Assembly (NCBI GenBank): GCA_016861105.1
Contig: BOKS01000001.1
Location: 558,001 to 622,000, forward strand
From: Betaproteobacteria bacterium
GTDB taxonomy: Bacteria; Pseudomonadota; Gammaproteobacteria; Burkholderiales; Casimicrobiaceae
Length of the DNA: 64,000 nucleotides
Direction: 5' to 3'
Positions 45,676 through 53,348 of the stretch are shown here, piece after piece; position 1 is the stretch's first letter, and each line of letters opens with the position of its first letter. Under the pieces are notes generated by a model. That model saw only the letters and a list, made by a program, of their open reading frames with translations, searched no databases and was not told where the DNA came from. A program made the translations under genes and the position numbers.

Positions 45676-47190
45676 GTGCGCGCCTTCGACACCCTGCCGC
45701 CGGTCTGCCGCGTCGCGGAGGTGCGCGCCATCGAAGCGGCCGCGTCCGGACAGGCGCTGATGGAGCGCGCAGGTGCCGCCGCCGCGCAGGCCGCGCAGGC
45801 GATGCTCGCCGAGCGTGCGGGTCCGGTCGTGGTGCTCGCCGGTCCCGGCAACAACGGCGGCGACGGACTGGTCGTCGCCCGCCGGCTGCACGAAGCGTTC
45901 CACGACGTCGTCGTCGTGTTCCGCGGCGACGCCGGGAAGCTTCCGCCCGACGCGGCGCGCGCGTACGCCGCGTGGCGCGAGGCGGGAGGCGACTGCACGT
46001 CCGCGCTGCCCCCGCGGCGGCCCGCGCTCGTCGTCGACGCGCTCTACGGCATCGGCCTCGGCCGCCCGCTCGCGCCGCGCGATGCCGAAATGGTGCAGTG
46101 GGCGAATGCGCAGGACGCTCCCGTGCTGGCGCTGGACGTGCCCACGGGGCTGAATGCGGAGACCGGGATCGCGACGGCGCCGGCCGTCCGCGCGACGCGG
46201 ACGACGACCTTCATCGCGTTGAAGCCGGGGCTGCTGACCGGTGCCGGGCCGGACCTCTGCGGCCGCGTCGACGTGGACGCGCTCGGGCTCGACGTGCGCG
46301 ACGCGAGCGGACGCGCCCTCGCCTGGCCGCCGCTGGCTCGCGCGCTTCCCGAGGTGCTCCTGCGCCGCACGCGGTCCGTGCACAAGGGCACGTTCGGCAC
46401 GCTGCTGGTCGTCGGCGGCGCGGCGGGCATGCTCGGCGCGCCGCTGCTCGCCGGCCGCGCCGCACTGCGCTGCGGTGCGGGCAGGGTGCGCATCGGCTGG
46501 ATCGCGGACGACGCTCCCGCCGTCGATCCCGGCGTGCCGGAACTGATGCTGCGCGAGGCCGGCGCCGTCCTTGCCGACGGCGGCGACGCGCTCGTGCTCG
46601 GCTGCGGTCTCGGAACCTCGCCCGCGGCGCGCGACGCGCTGGGCCGCGCGGTCGACGCGGACGTCCCGCTGGTGCTCGACGCCGATGCGCTCAACCTGCT
46701 GGCGGGCGACCCGGCACTGCGCGCCCGCGTGCGCAGCCGCGGCGCCGCGACCGTCGCCACGCCGCATCCCGCGGAAGCGGGACGGCTTCTCGGCAAGGAC
46801 GTCGCCGGCGTCCAGCACGACCGCCTCGCGGCTGCGCAGTCGATCGCGGCCGCGCTGCGCTCGCACGTCGTGCTGAAGGGCGCCGGCAGCGTGATCGTGC
46901 ACCCGGACGGCGCCTGGGCGATCAACAGGAGCGGCAACCCGGCGCTCGCCTGCGCTGGCACGGGCGACGTGCTCGCGGGGCTGGTCGGCGCGTTGCTCGC
47001 GCAGGGCCTCGACGCCGCGACCGCGCTCGAGTTCGGCGTCTGCCTGCACGGCGCGGCCGCCGACGAGCTCGTGGCGCGCGGCGCCGGACCGGTCGGCGTC
47101 CTCGCCTCCGAGGTCGCCGACGCGGCGCGCGACCTGGTCAACCGCGCCGCGCGCGCGCACGAGGCGCGCGGCTCCGCGTCAGGGCAGTAG
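45676..47190 (+). CDS. nnrD: bifunctional NAD(P)H-hydrate epimerase / ADP-dependent NAD(P)H-hydrate dehydratase
   Basis: 504 residues from GTG 45676. The N-terminal epimerase domain (about 15-215) has LMERAGAAAAQ, VVLAGPGNNGGDGLVVAR, DALYGIGLGR and DVPTGLNAETG. The C-terminal ribokinase-like dehydratase (about 225-495) has KGTFGTLLVVGGAAGMLGA, VLGCGLGTS, TPHPAEAGRLLG and the catalytic NPALACAGTGDVLAG. The enzyme repairs hydrated NADH and NADPH. The predicted -10 box gives a leaderless mRNA starting at the GTG. Its 3' end overlaps the convergent quinone reductase gene by 12 bases. Confidence 0.93.
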   Translation: MRAFDTLPPVCRVAEVRAIEAAASGQALMERAGAAAAQAAQAMLAERAGPVVVLAGPGNNGGDGLVVARRLHEAFHDVVVVFRGDAGKLPPDAARAYAAWREAGGDCTSALPPRRPALVVDALYGIGLGRPLAPRDAEMVQWANAQDAPVLALDVPTGLNAETGIATAPAVRATRTTTFIALKPGLLTGAGPDLCGRVDVDALGLDVRDASGRALAWPPLARALPEVLLRRTRSVHKGTFGTLLVVGGAAGMLGAPLLAGRAALRCGAGRVRIGWIADDAPAVDPGVPELMLREAGAVLADGGDALVLGCGLGTSPAARDALGRAVDADVPLVLDADALNLLAGDPALRARVRSRGAATVATPHPAEAGRLLGKDVAGVQHDRLAAAQSIAAALRSHVVLKGAGSVIVHPDGAWAINRSGNPALACAGTGDVLAGLVGALLAQGLDAATALEFGVCLHGAAADELVARGAGPVGVLASEVADAARDLVNRAARAHEARGSASGQ

Positions 47191-48159
47191 CAGCGTCGCG
47201 CCGGTCGTCGCGCGCGATTCCAGTGCGCGGTGCGCCGCGGCCGCCTCGGCGAGCCGATGCGTCTGCCGGACGTCGGGCCTGACCGCGCCCTTGCGCACCA
47301 TGGCGAACAGGCGGTCGGCCATGGCGAGCAGGTCCTCGCGCTTCGCGGCGTAGGTGAACAGCGTCGGGCGCGTGGCGTACAGAGACCCCTTCTGCGCGAG
47401 CAGCGCCATGCTGAAAGCCGCGATCGGGCCGGACGCGCTGCCGAAGCTCACGAACATCCCGCGCGGCTGCAGGCAGTCGAGCGACGCCGGGAACGTGTCC
47501 TTGCCGATCGAGTCGTAGACGACCGGCACGCCGCGCCCGTCGGTCAGCGCCTTGACGCGCGCGACGAAGTCCTCGCGCGTGTAGACGATCGTCTCCGCGC
47601 AGCCGTGCTCGCGCGCGAGCGCCGCCTTCGCGTCGGAGGACACGGTGCCGATCATGCGCACGCCGAGCGCGCGCGCCCACTGGCAGGCGATCAGGCCGAC
47701 GCCGCCGGCGGCGGCGTGGAACACGATGGTCTCGCCGCCCTGCAGCGGGTAGGTCCGGTGGAACAGGTACTCGACGGTCAGCCCCTTCAGCATCAGCGCG
47801 GCGGCGTCGCGGTCGGCGACGTCGTCGGGGAGCGGCACCAGCCGGTCGGCCGGCATCACGCGCGCCTCGCTGTACGAGCCCGGCGGTCCGCCGCAGTAGG
47901 CCACGCGCTGGCCGACGCGCAGGCCGAGCGCTTCCGTGCCCGGGCCGAGCGCGTCGACCACGCCCGCGCCCTCGGTGCCGATGCCGGCCGGCAGCGGCAG
48001 CGGATACAGGCCGCTGCGGTGATAGGTATCGAGGTAGTTCACGCCGATCGCCGTGTGCCGCACGCGCGCCTCGCCCTGGCCGGGCGCGGCGAGCGTGACG
48101 TCGTCGAGCTGCATGACCTCCGGTCCGCCGGTGGCGTGGATGCGGATCGCGCGCGTCAT
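47179..48159 (-). CDS. qor: NADPH:quinone oxidoreductase (zinc-free MDR family)
   Basis: 326 residues. The fold markers are GVNYLDTYHRSGLYPLPLPAGIG (key part GVNYLDTYHRSGLY), GTEGAGVVDALGPG, FHAAAGGVGLIACQWARALG (nucleotide site AAAGGVG), and YDSIGKDTFPASL. The pattern RSGLYPLPLPAGIGTEGAG lacks zinc ligands, as in Qor. It reduces quinones or enones with NADPH. It is minus-strand, 40 bases after crcB in that direction, and its 3' end overlaps nnrD. Confidence 0.92.
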   Translation of the reverse strand: MTRAIRIHATGGPEVMQLDDVTLAAPGQGEARVRHTAIGVNYLDTYHRSGLYPLPLPAGIGTEGAGVVDALGPGTEALGLRVGQRVAYCGGPPGSYSEARVMPADRLVPLPDDVADRDAAALMLKGLTVEYLFHRTYPLQGGETIVFHAAAGGVGLIACQWARALGVRMIGTVSSDAKAALAREHGCAETIVYTREDFVARVKALTDGRGVPVVYDSIGKDTFPASLDCLQPRGMFVSFGSASGPIAAFSMALLAQKGSLYATRPTLFTYAAKREDLLAMADRLFAMVRKGAVRPDVRQTHRLAEAAAAHRALESRATTGATLLLP

Positions 48160-48199
48160 CGAGGTGGTCTCCGTCGTGGATGGCGGCGCCGCTGCCTTG

Positions 48200-48580
48200 T
48201 CAGGCCGCCAGCGCCCGGAACGTCGCGAAGCCGGCGAAGGTCAGCAGCAGCGACCCCGCGAGGTGCGCGGCGGCGAGCAGGAACGCGCCGCCCACGTCGC
48301 CGCGCATCGCGAGCTCCGTGACCTCGGCCGAGTAGGTCGAGAACGTCGTGAGCCCGCCGAGCAGGCCCGTCACCGTGAACAGGCGCCACTCGGGCGCGAG
48401 GTCGCCGCGCGCGAGGAAGAACGCGATCGCGAGCCCCACGAGGTAACCGCCGGCGAGGTTCGCGGCCAGCGTGCCCAGCGGAAACGACGGCGCGCGCGGG
48501 TTGAGCCACGCCGCGAGTCCCCAGCGCAGCCAGGCTCCGACGGCCGCGCCCAGTCCGACGGCGGCGAACTGTCCGATCAT
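48200..48580 (-). CDS. crcB: fluoride ion transporter CrcB (Fluc)
   Basis: 126 residues with four membrane helices, the size of a Fluc dimer subunit. Signatures are GAAVGAWLRWGLA, LPLGTLAANLAGGYLVG-like (here FPLGTLAANLAGGYLVG) and GGLTTFSTYSAE, which line the dual fluoride pore. It exports fluoride from the cytoplasm. A TAGAAT box ends seven bases before the ATG at 48580, so the transcript may be leaderless. No fluoride riboswitch is visible in the 51 bases before it. Confidence 0.93.
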   Translation of the reverse strand: MIGQFAAVGLGAAVGAWLRWGLAAWLNPRAPSFPLGTLAANLAGGYLVGLAIAFFLARGDLAPEWRLFTVTGLLGGLTTFSTYSAEVTELAMRGDVGGAFLLAAAHLAGSLLLTFAGFATFRALAA

Positions 48581-48587
48581 GGGACGG

Positions 48588-48593
48588 ATTCTA
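48588..48593 (-). promoter_or_regulatory. -10 box TAGAAT positioned for a leaderless crcB transcript
   Basis: Five of six matches on the minus strand, with its proximal edge seven bases upstream of the crcB ATG. The predicted transcription start falls at or one base before the start codon. Confidence 0.5.
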
Positions 48594-48631
48594 CGGGCTC
48601 GCGCACGGCGAGCGGTGGCGCGGCGACCGGC

Positions 48632-49126
48632 TCAGCGCACGAACTGGTCGACGTAGGCGGCGCCCAGCCCCACGGCCGCGTAGTGCGCGCGGCACATCTC
48701 GATCTTCGACCAGACGTCCTCGTAGCCGACCTGCCGGCCGTCCTCGTCGACGTACACCATCGCGCCCTGGATGTTGAAGAACGTGATCATCTCGCCGCAG
48801 TCGTCCGGCACCGTGAGCGTGTGGACCTCGCCCGGCGGCTCGTAGACGAAGCTGCCCTCCTCGGCGGTCCACGGGTGCTCGAGGTACTTCCAGCGCCCCC
48901 TGATCACGTAGCCGACGACCACCATCGGGTGGCGGTGGCGCTGCAGGATGCCGCTGCGGCGCACGCGCAGCAGGTTGCACCAGCCGCCGGTCACCGTGTT
49001 GAGCAGCAGCGGCCGGAACCAGACGTCCTTCGCCTGCGGGACCCAGACGCGCTCGTCGTCGGGCATCGCGGCGACGGCGATCTCGGGCTGGATGCCGGGC
49101 GTGGGGAGGATCAGGGGGGCGTTCAT
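48632..49126 (-). CDS. cupin of the 2,4'-dihydroxyacetophenone dioxygenase family
   Basis: 164 residues. The single cupin domain has the metal ligands in ILQRHRHPMVVVGYVIRG and the second motif EPPGEVHTLTV. The N- and C-terminal parts (WVPQAKDVWFRPLLLNTVTGGW and VDEDGRQVGYEDVWSKIE) match the 2,4'-dihydroxyacetophenone dioxygenase/acetylacetone-cleaving group, which use Fe(II) to split C-C bonds next to a carbonyl. Here it ends an operon of sugar-acid genes, so the physiological substrate may be different. It is 30 bases after the 85-residue unknown gene. Confidence 0.8.
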   Translation of the reverse strand: MNAPLILPTPGIQPEIAVAAMPDDERVWVPQAKDVWFRPLLLNTVTGGWCNLLRVRRSGILQRHRHPMVVVGYVIRGRWKYLEHPWTAEEGSFVYEPPGEVHTLTVPDDCGEMITFFNIQGAMVYVDEDGRQVGYEDVWSKIEMCRAHYAAVGLGAAYVDQFVR

Positions 49127-49156
49127 CGTCGTGGGGTCACGGGGTGGGCTGCGCGC

Positions 49157-49414
49157 TCAGGACGCGCCGGGGGAACGCTGGCTCGCCTTCCAGTCGGCCG
49201 CGAGCGTGGCCAGTTCCGCCGCGGCGTCGACGTCGGCCGGCCAGGCGCGGTGCGCGCGCCGGTACCAGTAGCGCGCGTTGCCGAGGTCGCCTTCCATGAG
49301 GTGGACGATGCCGTGCGCCCAGCAACCGTGCGGGCTCTCGTCGGCCTGCACGATCGCGTGCGCCCGCTGCCAGTCGCCCTGCTTCAGGTAGCGCAACGCC
49401 GTACCGAGCGCCAT
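49157..49414 (-). CDS. small TPR-like protein of unknown function (85 aa)
   Basis: Not recognised by name. The sequence reads as two short helix pairs: ALRYLKQGDWQRAHAIVQAD and VHLMEGDLGNARYWYRRAHR, each like half of a tetratricopeptide repeat. A conserved-looking CWAHGIVHL lies between them. Comparable small proteins occur beside the 2,4'-dihydroxyacetophenone dioxygenase-like cupin in other betaproteobacteria as far as I recall. It sits 10 bases after the SDR gene, and 30 bases before the cupin gene, so it is part of the operon. Confidence 0.7.
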   Translation of the reverse strand: MALGTALRYLKQGDWQRAHAIVQADESPHGCWAHGIVHLMEGDLGNARYWYRRAHRAWPADVDAAAELATLAADWKASQRSPGAS

Positions 49415-49424
49415 CGGGCCTCCT

Positions 49425-50171
49425 TCACGCGACGACGTAGCCGCCGTCGACCGCGAGCACGGCGCCGGTCACGAAGGCCGCGCCCGGCGAGACGAGGAAC
49501 GCCACGCACGCGGCGACGTCGTCGGGCGTGCCCCAGCGACCCAGCGGCGTGCGACCGAGGATCGCCGCGCTCTTTTCCGCGTCGCCGTGCACCGGGGCGG
49601 TCAGCGGCGTCCGGATCCACCCGGGCGCGACGGCGTTCACGCGGATGCCCTCGGCAGCATACGCCACGGCGAGCGATCGCGTCAGCTGCACGATGCCGCC
49701 CTTGCTCGACGCGTAGCCCGGCGCGTGCGGCGCGCCGAGCGTCGCGTACACGGAGGCGACGTTGACGATCGCGCCCTTCGCCTGCGCGAGCCGCGCACGG
49801 GCGTGCGCGCAGCAGCGCATCGTGCCGGTCAGGTTCACCGCGATCGTCTGCTCGAACGCGGCCGGCTGGTGCTCGAGGCCGCGGCGGATGATGCCGGCGC
49901 AGTTCACCAGCGCGTCGAGGCGCGGCAGCGCCGCCACGAGCCGCTGCACGGCGGCGTCGTCGCGCACGTCGAGCGCGACCGCGTCGCGCCCGCGGAAGCC
50001 GGGCGAGGATCGCGCCGCGTCGGCCTCGGCCTGCGTCGCGCCGGTGACGGTCACCACGGCACCCAATGCGGCGAGCGCGTCGCCGACGCCGGCGCCGATG
50101 CCGCTGGTGCCGCCGGTCACCAGCGCCACGCGGCCGGCGAGCATGTCGGGCCGGAAGGTGTCGGCGATCAT
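49425..50171 (-). CDS. short-chain dehydrogenase/reductase
   Basis: 248 residues, classical SDR. The cofactor motif is TGGTSGIGAG; catalytic residues are the serine in NVASVYA and YASSK (Tyr and Lys). NCAGII and the C-terminal FVTGAVLAVDGGYVVA are typical. It should oxidise or reduce a sugar or sugar acid using NAD(P). Its stop region overlaps nothing, but its ATG overlaps the dgoA-like stop by four bases, so it is part of the sugar-acid operon. A role in making the keto-deoxy acid upstream of the kinase is a guess. Confidence 0.88.
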   Translation of the reverse strand: MIADTFRPDMLAGRVALVTGGTSGIGAGVGDALAALGAVVTVTGATQAEADAARSSPGFRGRDAVALDVRDDAAVQRLVAALPRLDALVNCAGIIRRGLEHQPAAFEQTIAVNLTGTMRCCAHARARLAQAKGAIVNVASVYATLGAPHAPGYASSKGGIVQLTRSLAVAYAAEGIRVNAVAPGWIRTPLTAPVHGDAEKSAAILGRTPLGRWGTPDDVAACVAFLVSPGAAFVTGAVLAVDGGYVVA

Positions 50172-50797
50172 CGCTTCAGCGCCGCCACCGCGGCCGCGAA
50201 CTCGCCCGCGACGCGGCGCACCTCCTCCGGCTTCGCGCCGGGCTTGTAGAGGTTCGAGCCGGTGCCGAAGCCCGACGCGCCGGCGGTCCAGTAGGGCTGC
50301 ATCGTGTCCGGGCGGATGCCGCCGACCGCGAACACGAGCGTGTCGCGCGGCAGCACGGCGCGCCACGCCTTCAGCGCGGCGGGCGGCAGCGCCTCGGCGG
50401 GGAACATCTTGAGCCCGTCCGCGCCCGCGGCGAGCGCGGCGAAGGCCTCGGTGGGCGTGGCCACGCCCGGGCAGCAGACCATGCCGAGGCGCTTCGCCTC
50501 GCGCACGACGGCGAGGTCGGCGTGCGGCATCACGACGATGCGCCCCCCGGCGTCGCGGACACGGGCGACGTCGGCGACGTCCAGCACCGTGCCGGCGCCG
50601 ATCAGGCAGCGCTCGCCGTGGCGCTCCGCGAGCCGGCGGATGGAGTCGAAGGCGCGCGGCGAGTTGAGCGGCACCTCGAGCACGCGGAAGCCGGCGTCGG
50701 CGAGGGCGTCCCCCACCGCGTCCGCCTCCTCGGGCGCGATGCCCCGGAGCACGGCGATCAGCGGCAGCGGGGTCAGATACGAGACGAGCGTGGTCAT
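50168..50797 (-). CDS. dgoA: 2-dehydro-3-deoxy-6-phosphogalactonate aldolase
   Basis: 209 residues, class I KDPG/KDPGal aldolase fold. LIAVLRGIAPEEA, VPLNSP, IGAGTVL, the Schiff-base lysine in GLKMFPAE, and GIRPDTMQPY are typical of the galactonate enzyme DgoA rather than Eda. It cleaves 2-dehydro-3-deoxy-6-phosphogalactonate to pyruvate and glyceraldehyde 3-phosphate. It is 16 bases after the kinase gene dgoK and overlaps the SDR gene. Confidence 0.9.
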   Translation of the reverse strand: MTTLVSYLTPLPLIAVLRGIAPEEADAVGDALADAGFRVLEVPLNSPRAFDSIRRLAERHGERCLIGAGTVLDVADVARVRDAGGRIVVMPHADLAVVREAKRLGMVCCPGVATPTEAFAALAAGADGLKMFPAEALPPAALKAWRAVLPRDTLVFAVGGIRPDTMQPYWTAGASGFGTGSNLYKPGAKPEEVRRVAGEFAAAVAALKR

Positions 50798-50813
50798 CGG
50801 TCGGTCCTGCGGG

Positions 50814-51728
50814 TCAGAGCTTCCAGCCCGCGCGGCGGGCGATGTGGACGAGGCCGCGCACGGCGGCGTCGGCCGGGCCGGCCTCGGAGGCGACGCCGGC
50901 GTGCGCGAGCGCGGTGCGATAGCGTGACACCAGCGCGTCGGCGCCGATCACGCGCACGCGCTCGAAGGGCAGCGAGCGCGCCCGCGCCCACGCCCGGGCG
51001 TGCCGGACCTCGTGGCCGACGAGCAACCCCGAGAGCCACTCCGGGACGTCGGGGCCGGCGAGCTCGGCGGCGAGCGCGAGCGAGCGTGCCCCGAAGGCCG
51101 CGTGGGCGAGCGAGCCGTCGTCGTGCAGGCCCTGCGCGACGCCGCGCGCGAACGCCGCCTGCGCGGTCGCGGGGTCCGCAGGCTGCGCGAGGCGCCCGAG
51201 GATGCTGTGCGCGAGCAGGACGGCGTAGAGCTCGCCCGTCATGAACGTGGTGAATCCGGCGATGCGCCGCGCCACCACGTGCGCCCACTTGCTGTGCGTG
51301 CCGGGCAGCACCGCGAGCATCGTCTCGTCGGCGCCCGCCGCCCCGAGGAGCTGCGTCTCCTCGCCGCGCATCACGTCGGGCAGGCCGTCCGCCCCGCGCG
51401 TCGTCACGCCGGGCACGATCGCAAGCTCGCCGCCGGGCGTGCGCGCGAGGCGCAGCGCGAGATCGTCCACCGCGGCGGGACAGTCGAGATACGGCGCTTC
51501 CACCCATCCCTGCCGGCTGCCGATCATCCCGGCGGCGAGGCGCGGCAGCGGGAGCGACTGCCAGTCGCCGAGCAGCGCGGCGAGCGCGTCGCCGAAGCGG
51601 CCGTCGCGCACCGCCTGGATGCCGAGCGGCGCCTCGCGCACGCGCAGCGTCGTCGCGTCGCGGTCGACGAGCGCAGCCCGCGCGGACGTCGTGCCCCAGT
51701 CCACCGCGATCAGCGCCGCCTCGTCCAC
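50814..51728 (-). CDS. dgoK: 2-dehydro-3-deoxygalactonokinase
   Basis: 304 residues from GTG 51728, where the conserved N-terminus LIAVDWGTTSARAALVD begins. The upstream TTG at 51797 would place an operator inside the coding region and is rejected. Other motifs are GMIGSRQGW, PGVTTRGADGLPDVMRGEE and PGTHSKWA. It phosphorylates 2-dehydro-3-deoxygalactonate for the aldolase next to it. AAAGGGA lies 10 bases before the GTG and is embedded in a palindrome. It is the first gene of the minus-strand run down to 48632; a galactonate dehydratase is not in the window. Confidence 0.9.
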   Translation of the reverse strand: MDEAALIAVDWGTTSARAALVDRDATTLRVREAPLGIQAVRDGRFGDALAALLGDWQSLPLPRLAAGMIGSRQGWVEAPYLDCPAAVDDLALRLARTPGGELAIVPGVTTRGADGLPDVMRGEETQLLGAAGADETMLAVLPGTHSKWAHVVARRIAGFTTFMTGELYAVLLAHSILGRLAQPADPATAQAAFARGVAQGLHDDGSLAHAAFGARSLALAAELAGPDVPEWLSGLLVGHEVRHARAWARARSLPFERVRVIGADALVSRYRTALAHAGVASEAGPADAAVRGLVHIARRAGWKL

Positions 51729-51741
51729 GTCGATGCCGTCC

Positions 51742-51761
51742 CTTTCGCCGGCCGGCGAAAG
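51742..51761. promoter_or_regulatory. 20-bp perfect palindrome in the dgoK leader
   Basis: CTTTCGCCGGCCGGCGAAAG is a perfect palindrome directly before the ribosome-binding sequence. In the RNA it would fold into a stem that sequesters part of the AAAGGG. It could be a protein operator or a translational control hairpin. Confidence 0.5.
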
Positions 51762-51767
51762 CGTCGG

Positions 51768-51801
51768 ACTGTACGGCGCCGGCCCGCCACTGGTCAAGTG
51801 G
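51768..51801 (-). promoter_or_regulatory. candidate dgoK promoter with operator-like repeat
   Basis: On the minus strand, TTGACC (-35) and TACAGT (-10) are separated by 18 bases. The inverted repeat CCACT-N5-AGTGG (51787-51801) overlaps the -35. No GntR-type gene lies next to it, so the regulator would be encoded elsewhere. Confidence 0.4.
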
Positions 51802-51830
51802 TCAGGCCAATCGCGCCCCGGCGTTCGCGA

Positions 51831-52310
51831 CTACCGGCGCCAGCGCTGCGCGGCGGCGTCGTCGCTGGCGCGGGCCTCCACCCAGCGCGCGCCCTGCGGG
51901 GTCGCCTCCTTCTTCCAGAAGGGCGCCTGCGTCTTGAGGTAGTCCATCACGAAGCGGCAAGCGTCGAACGCGTCGCCGCGGTGCGCGCTCGTCACGGCCA
52001 CCAGCACGATCTGGTCGGCGGGGGCGAGCTCGCCCACGCGGTGCACCACGCGCACCCCGTACACGTCGAAGCGTCGCTTCGCCTCGTCGACGATGGCCTG
52101 CAGCGACTTCTCCGTCATCCCCGGGTAGTGCTCGAGCGTCAGCGTCGCGACGCCGGCGCCCTCGCTGACGTCGCGCACCGTGCCGACGAACGTGGCCACG
52201 GCGCCCACGCGCGCGTCGCCCGCGCGCAGCGCCGCGATCTCCGCGGCGACGTCGAAGTCCGCCGCCTGCACGCGGACGTCGGCCGCCCGGTCCGCGGCGT
52301 CCGGACTCAT
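51831..52310 (-). CDS. moaE: molybdopterin synthase catalytic subunit
   Basis: 159 residues. VGAVATFVGTVRD, LEHYPGMTEK, the HRVGELAPAD segment, AHRGDAFDACRFVMDYLKTQAPFWKKE and GARWVEA are the MoaE signatures; the catalytic lysines are in the LKTQAPFWKKE stretch. With MoaD it transfers sulfur to precursor Z to form molybdopterin. The ATG overlaps the moaD stop (ATGA). No other moa genes lie nearby, but mobB is 1 kb upstream. Confidence 0.95.
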   Translation of the reverse strand: MSPDAADRAADVRVQAADFDVAAEIAALRAGDARVGAVATFVGTVRDVSEGAGVATLTLEHYPGMTEKSLQAIVDEAKRRFDVYGVRVVHRVGELAPADQIVLVAVTSAHRGDAFDACRFVMDYLKTQAPFWKKEATPQGARWVEARASDDAAAQRWRR

Positions 52311-52585
52311 CCGCCGGTCACCGGGGGAAAGAGCGCGACCTCGTCGCCCTCGCCCACGGCGTCGTCCGCCTGCGCCATCGCGTGGTTGACCGCGACGCGC
52401 ACGGCCCGGCCCGGCCCGAGCTCGGCGGCGAATGCGCCTCCGCGCGCGCGCAGCGTCTCGAGGACGGTGGCGACGCGCGCCGGGGCCCCGGGCGGCAGCG
52501 CCAGGGACTCGCCCGCGCTCCCGAGCGCCTCGCGCAGGCGGGCGAGGTAGACGAGCCGGACGACGACGGGCGGGGAGTCGCGCAT
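52307..52585 (-). CDS. moaD: molybdopterin synthase sulfur-carrier subunit
   Basis: 92 residues, ubiquitin-like. It ends in GG, as required for thiocarboxylation by MoeB, and has VRLVYLARLREALG at the start and VNHAMAQADDAVGEGDEVALFPPVTGG (key part EVALFPPVTGG) at the end. It donates sulfur to the MoaE active site. It overlaps moaE by four bases. Confidence 0.93.
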   Translation of the reverse strand: MRDSPPVVVRLVYLARLREALGSAGESLALPPGAPARVATVLETLRARGGAFAAELGPGRAVRVAVNHAMAQADDAVGEGDEVALFPPVTGG

Positions 52586-52630
52586 GAGACGGTGCGGCGG
52601 GCAGCCGGTGGCGGCCGCCGTGAGGTCGGA

Positions 52631-53272
52631 TCAGAAGCGGTACTGGACGCCGAACTGCACGCGGTCGACCTCGGGCAGGACGCTGCGGTCGATCTCGCCG
52701 GCGTGGGCGCCGATGCGGGCGTACTCGAGCTTGAGCCCGAGCGCGCGGGAGAAGTCGTAGCGCAGGCCGACGCCGTACTGCAGGCCGTCGCCGCCGCGCG
52801 CCTCGGCGCCGCCGATCGACGTGCGGTACGCGGGCGCCAGCTCGGACTGCGCGTAGCCGAGCCGCCCGTAGAGCGACAGGCTGCGCCAGAACGACCACGA
52901 CCCGACCACGTCGACGTTCCACTGCTGCGTGGCGGGTTCCGCGGTCCCGGGCAGCATCAGGCCGACGCCGCCGCGTCCCGTGAGGCGATAGCCGGTCACG
53001 CTGCCGACGCTGGCCTCGAGCGCGAGGTCGTTGCGGAAGCGATAGCCGCCGAATGCGCTCGTCCGCCCCGAAGGATCGCCGTCCAGCGCCCCGAACCGTC
53101 CGAAGCTCGACTCGACGTCGCCGAAGCTCAGTCCGTGCTCGGCGCCGTCGGTGCGCACGCTCACGCCGCCATAGAACCCCGCCGCGGCCGGGTCGGCGGC
53201 CGGCACGGCAGGCGCGACCGCCAGCGCTGCGAGCGCGGCCAGCGGCACGGCGAGGCGGTGGACGAAGCGCAT
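52631..53272 (-). CDS. outer-membrane beta-barrel protein
   Basis: 213 residues from ATG 53272. A signal peptide (MRFVHRLAVPLAALAALAVAPAVPAA) is followed by alternating hydrophobic strands, for example FYGGVSVRT, TSAFGGYRFRNDLALEASVG, LSLYGRLGYAQSEL and GLQYGVGLRYDFS; the chain ends in QYRF with a C-terminal phenylalanine, the signal for outer-membrane insertion. This is the OmpA-like transmembrane/OMP_b-brl type of about eight strands. The function is unknown. It is between moaD and mobB and probably unrelated to cofactor synthesis. Confidence 0.8.
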   Translation of the reverse strand: MRFVHRLAVPLAALAALAVAPAVPAADPAAAGFYGGVSVRTDGAEHGLSFGDVESSFGRFGALDGDPSGRTSAFGGYRFRNDLALEASVGSVTGYRLTGRGGVGLMLPGTAEPATQQWNVDVVGSWSFWRSLSLYGRLGYAQSELAPAYRTSIGGAEARGGDGLQYGVGLRYDFSRALGLKLEYARIGAHAGEIDRSVLPEVDRVQFGVQYRF

Positions 53273-53348
53273 GCGGGTCGGGGCAGGTCGGAAGTTGGAT
53301 TGCGGAGTCACCCTGACGGTTCCACTAAACACCTGCGCGCGCCCGGCG

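Noticed and set aside
48581..48631. Fluoride riboswitch before crcB
   Set aside because: The gap is 51 bases and the -10 box lies next to the ATG; no aptamer-like pseudoknot could be drawn.
51729..51797. Longer dgoK start at TTG 51797
   Set aside because: It would put the promoter, palindrome and ribosome site inside the coding region, and the family N-terminus starts at the GTG at 51728.
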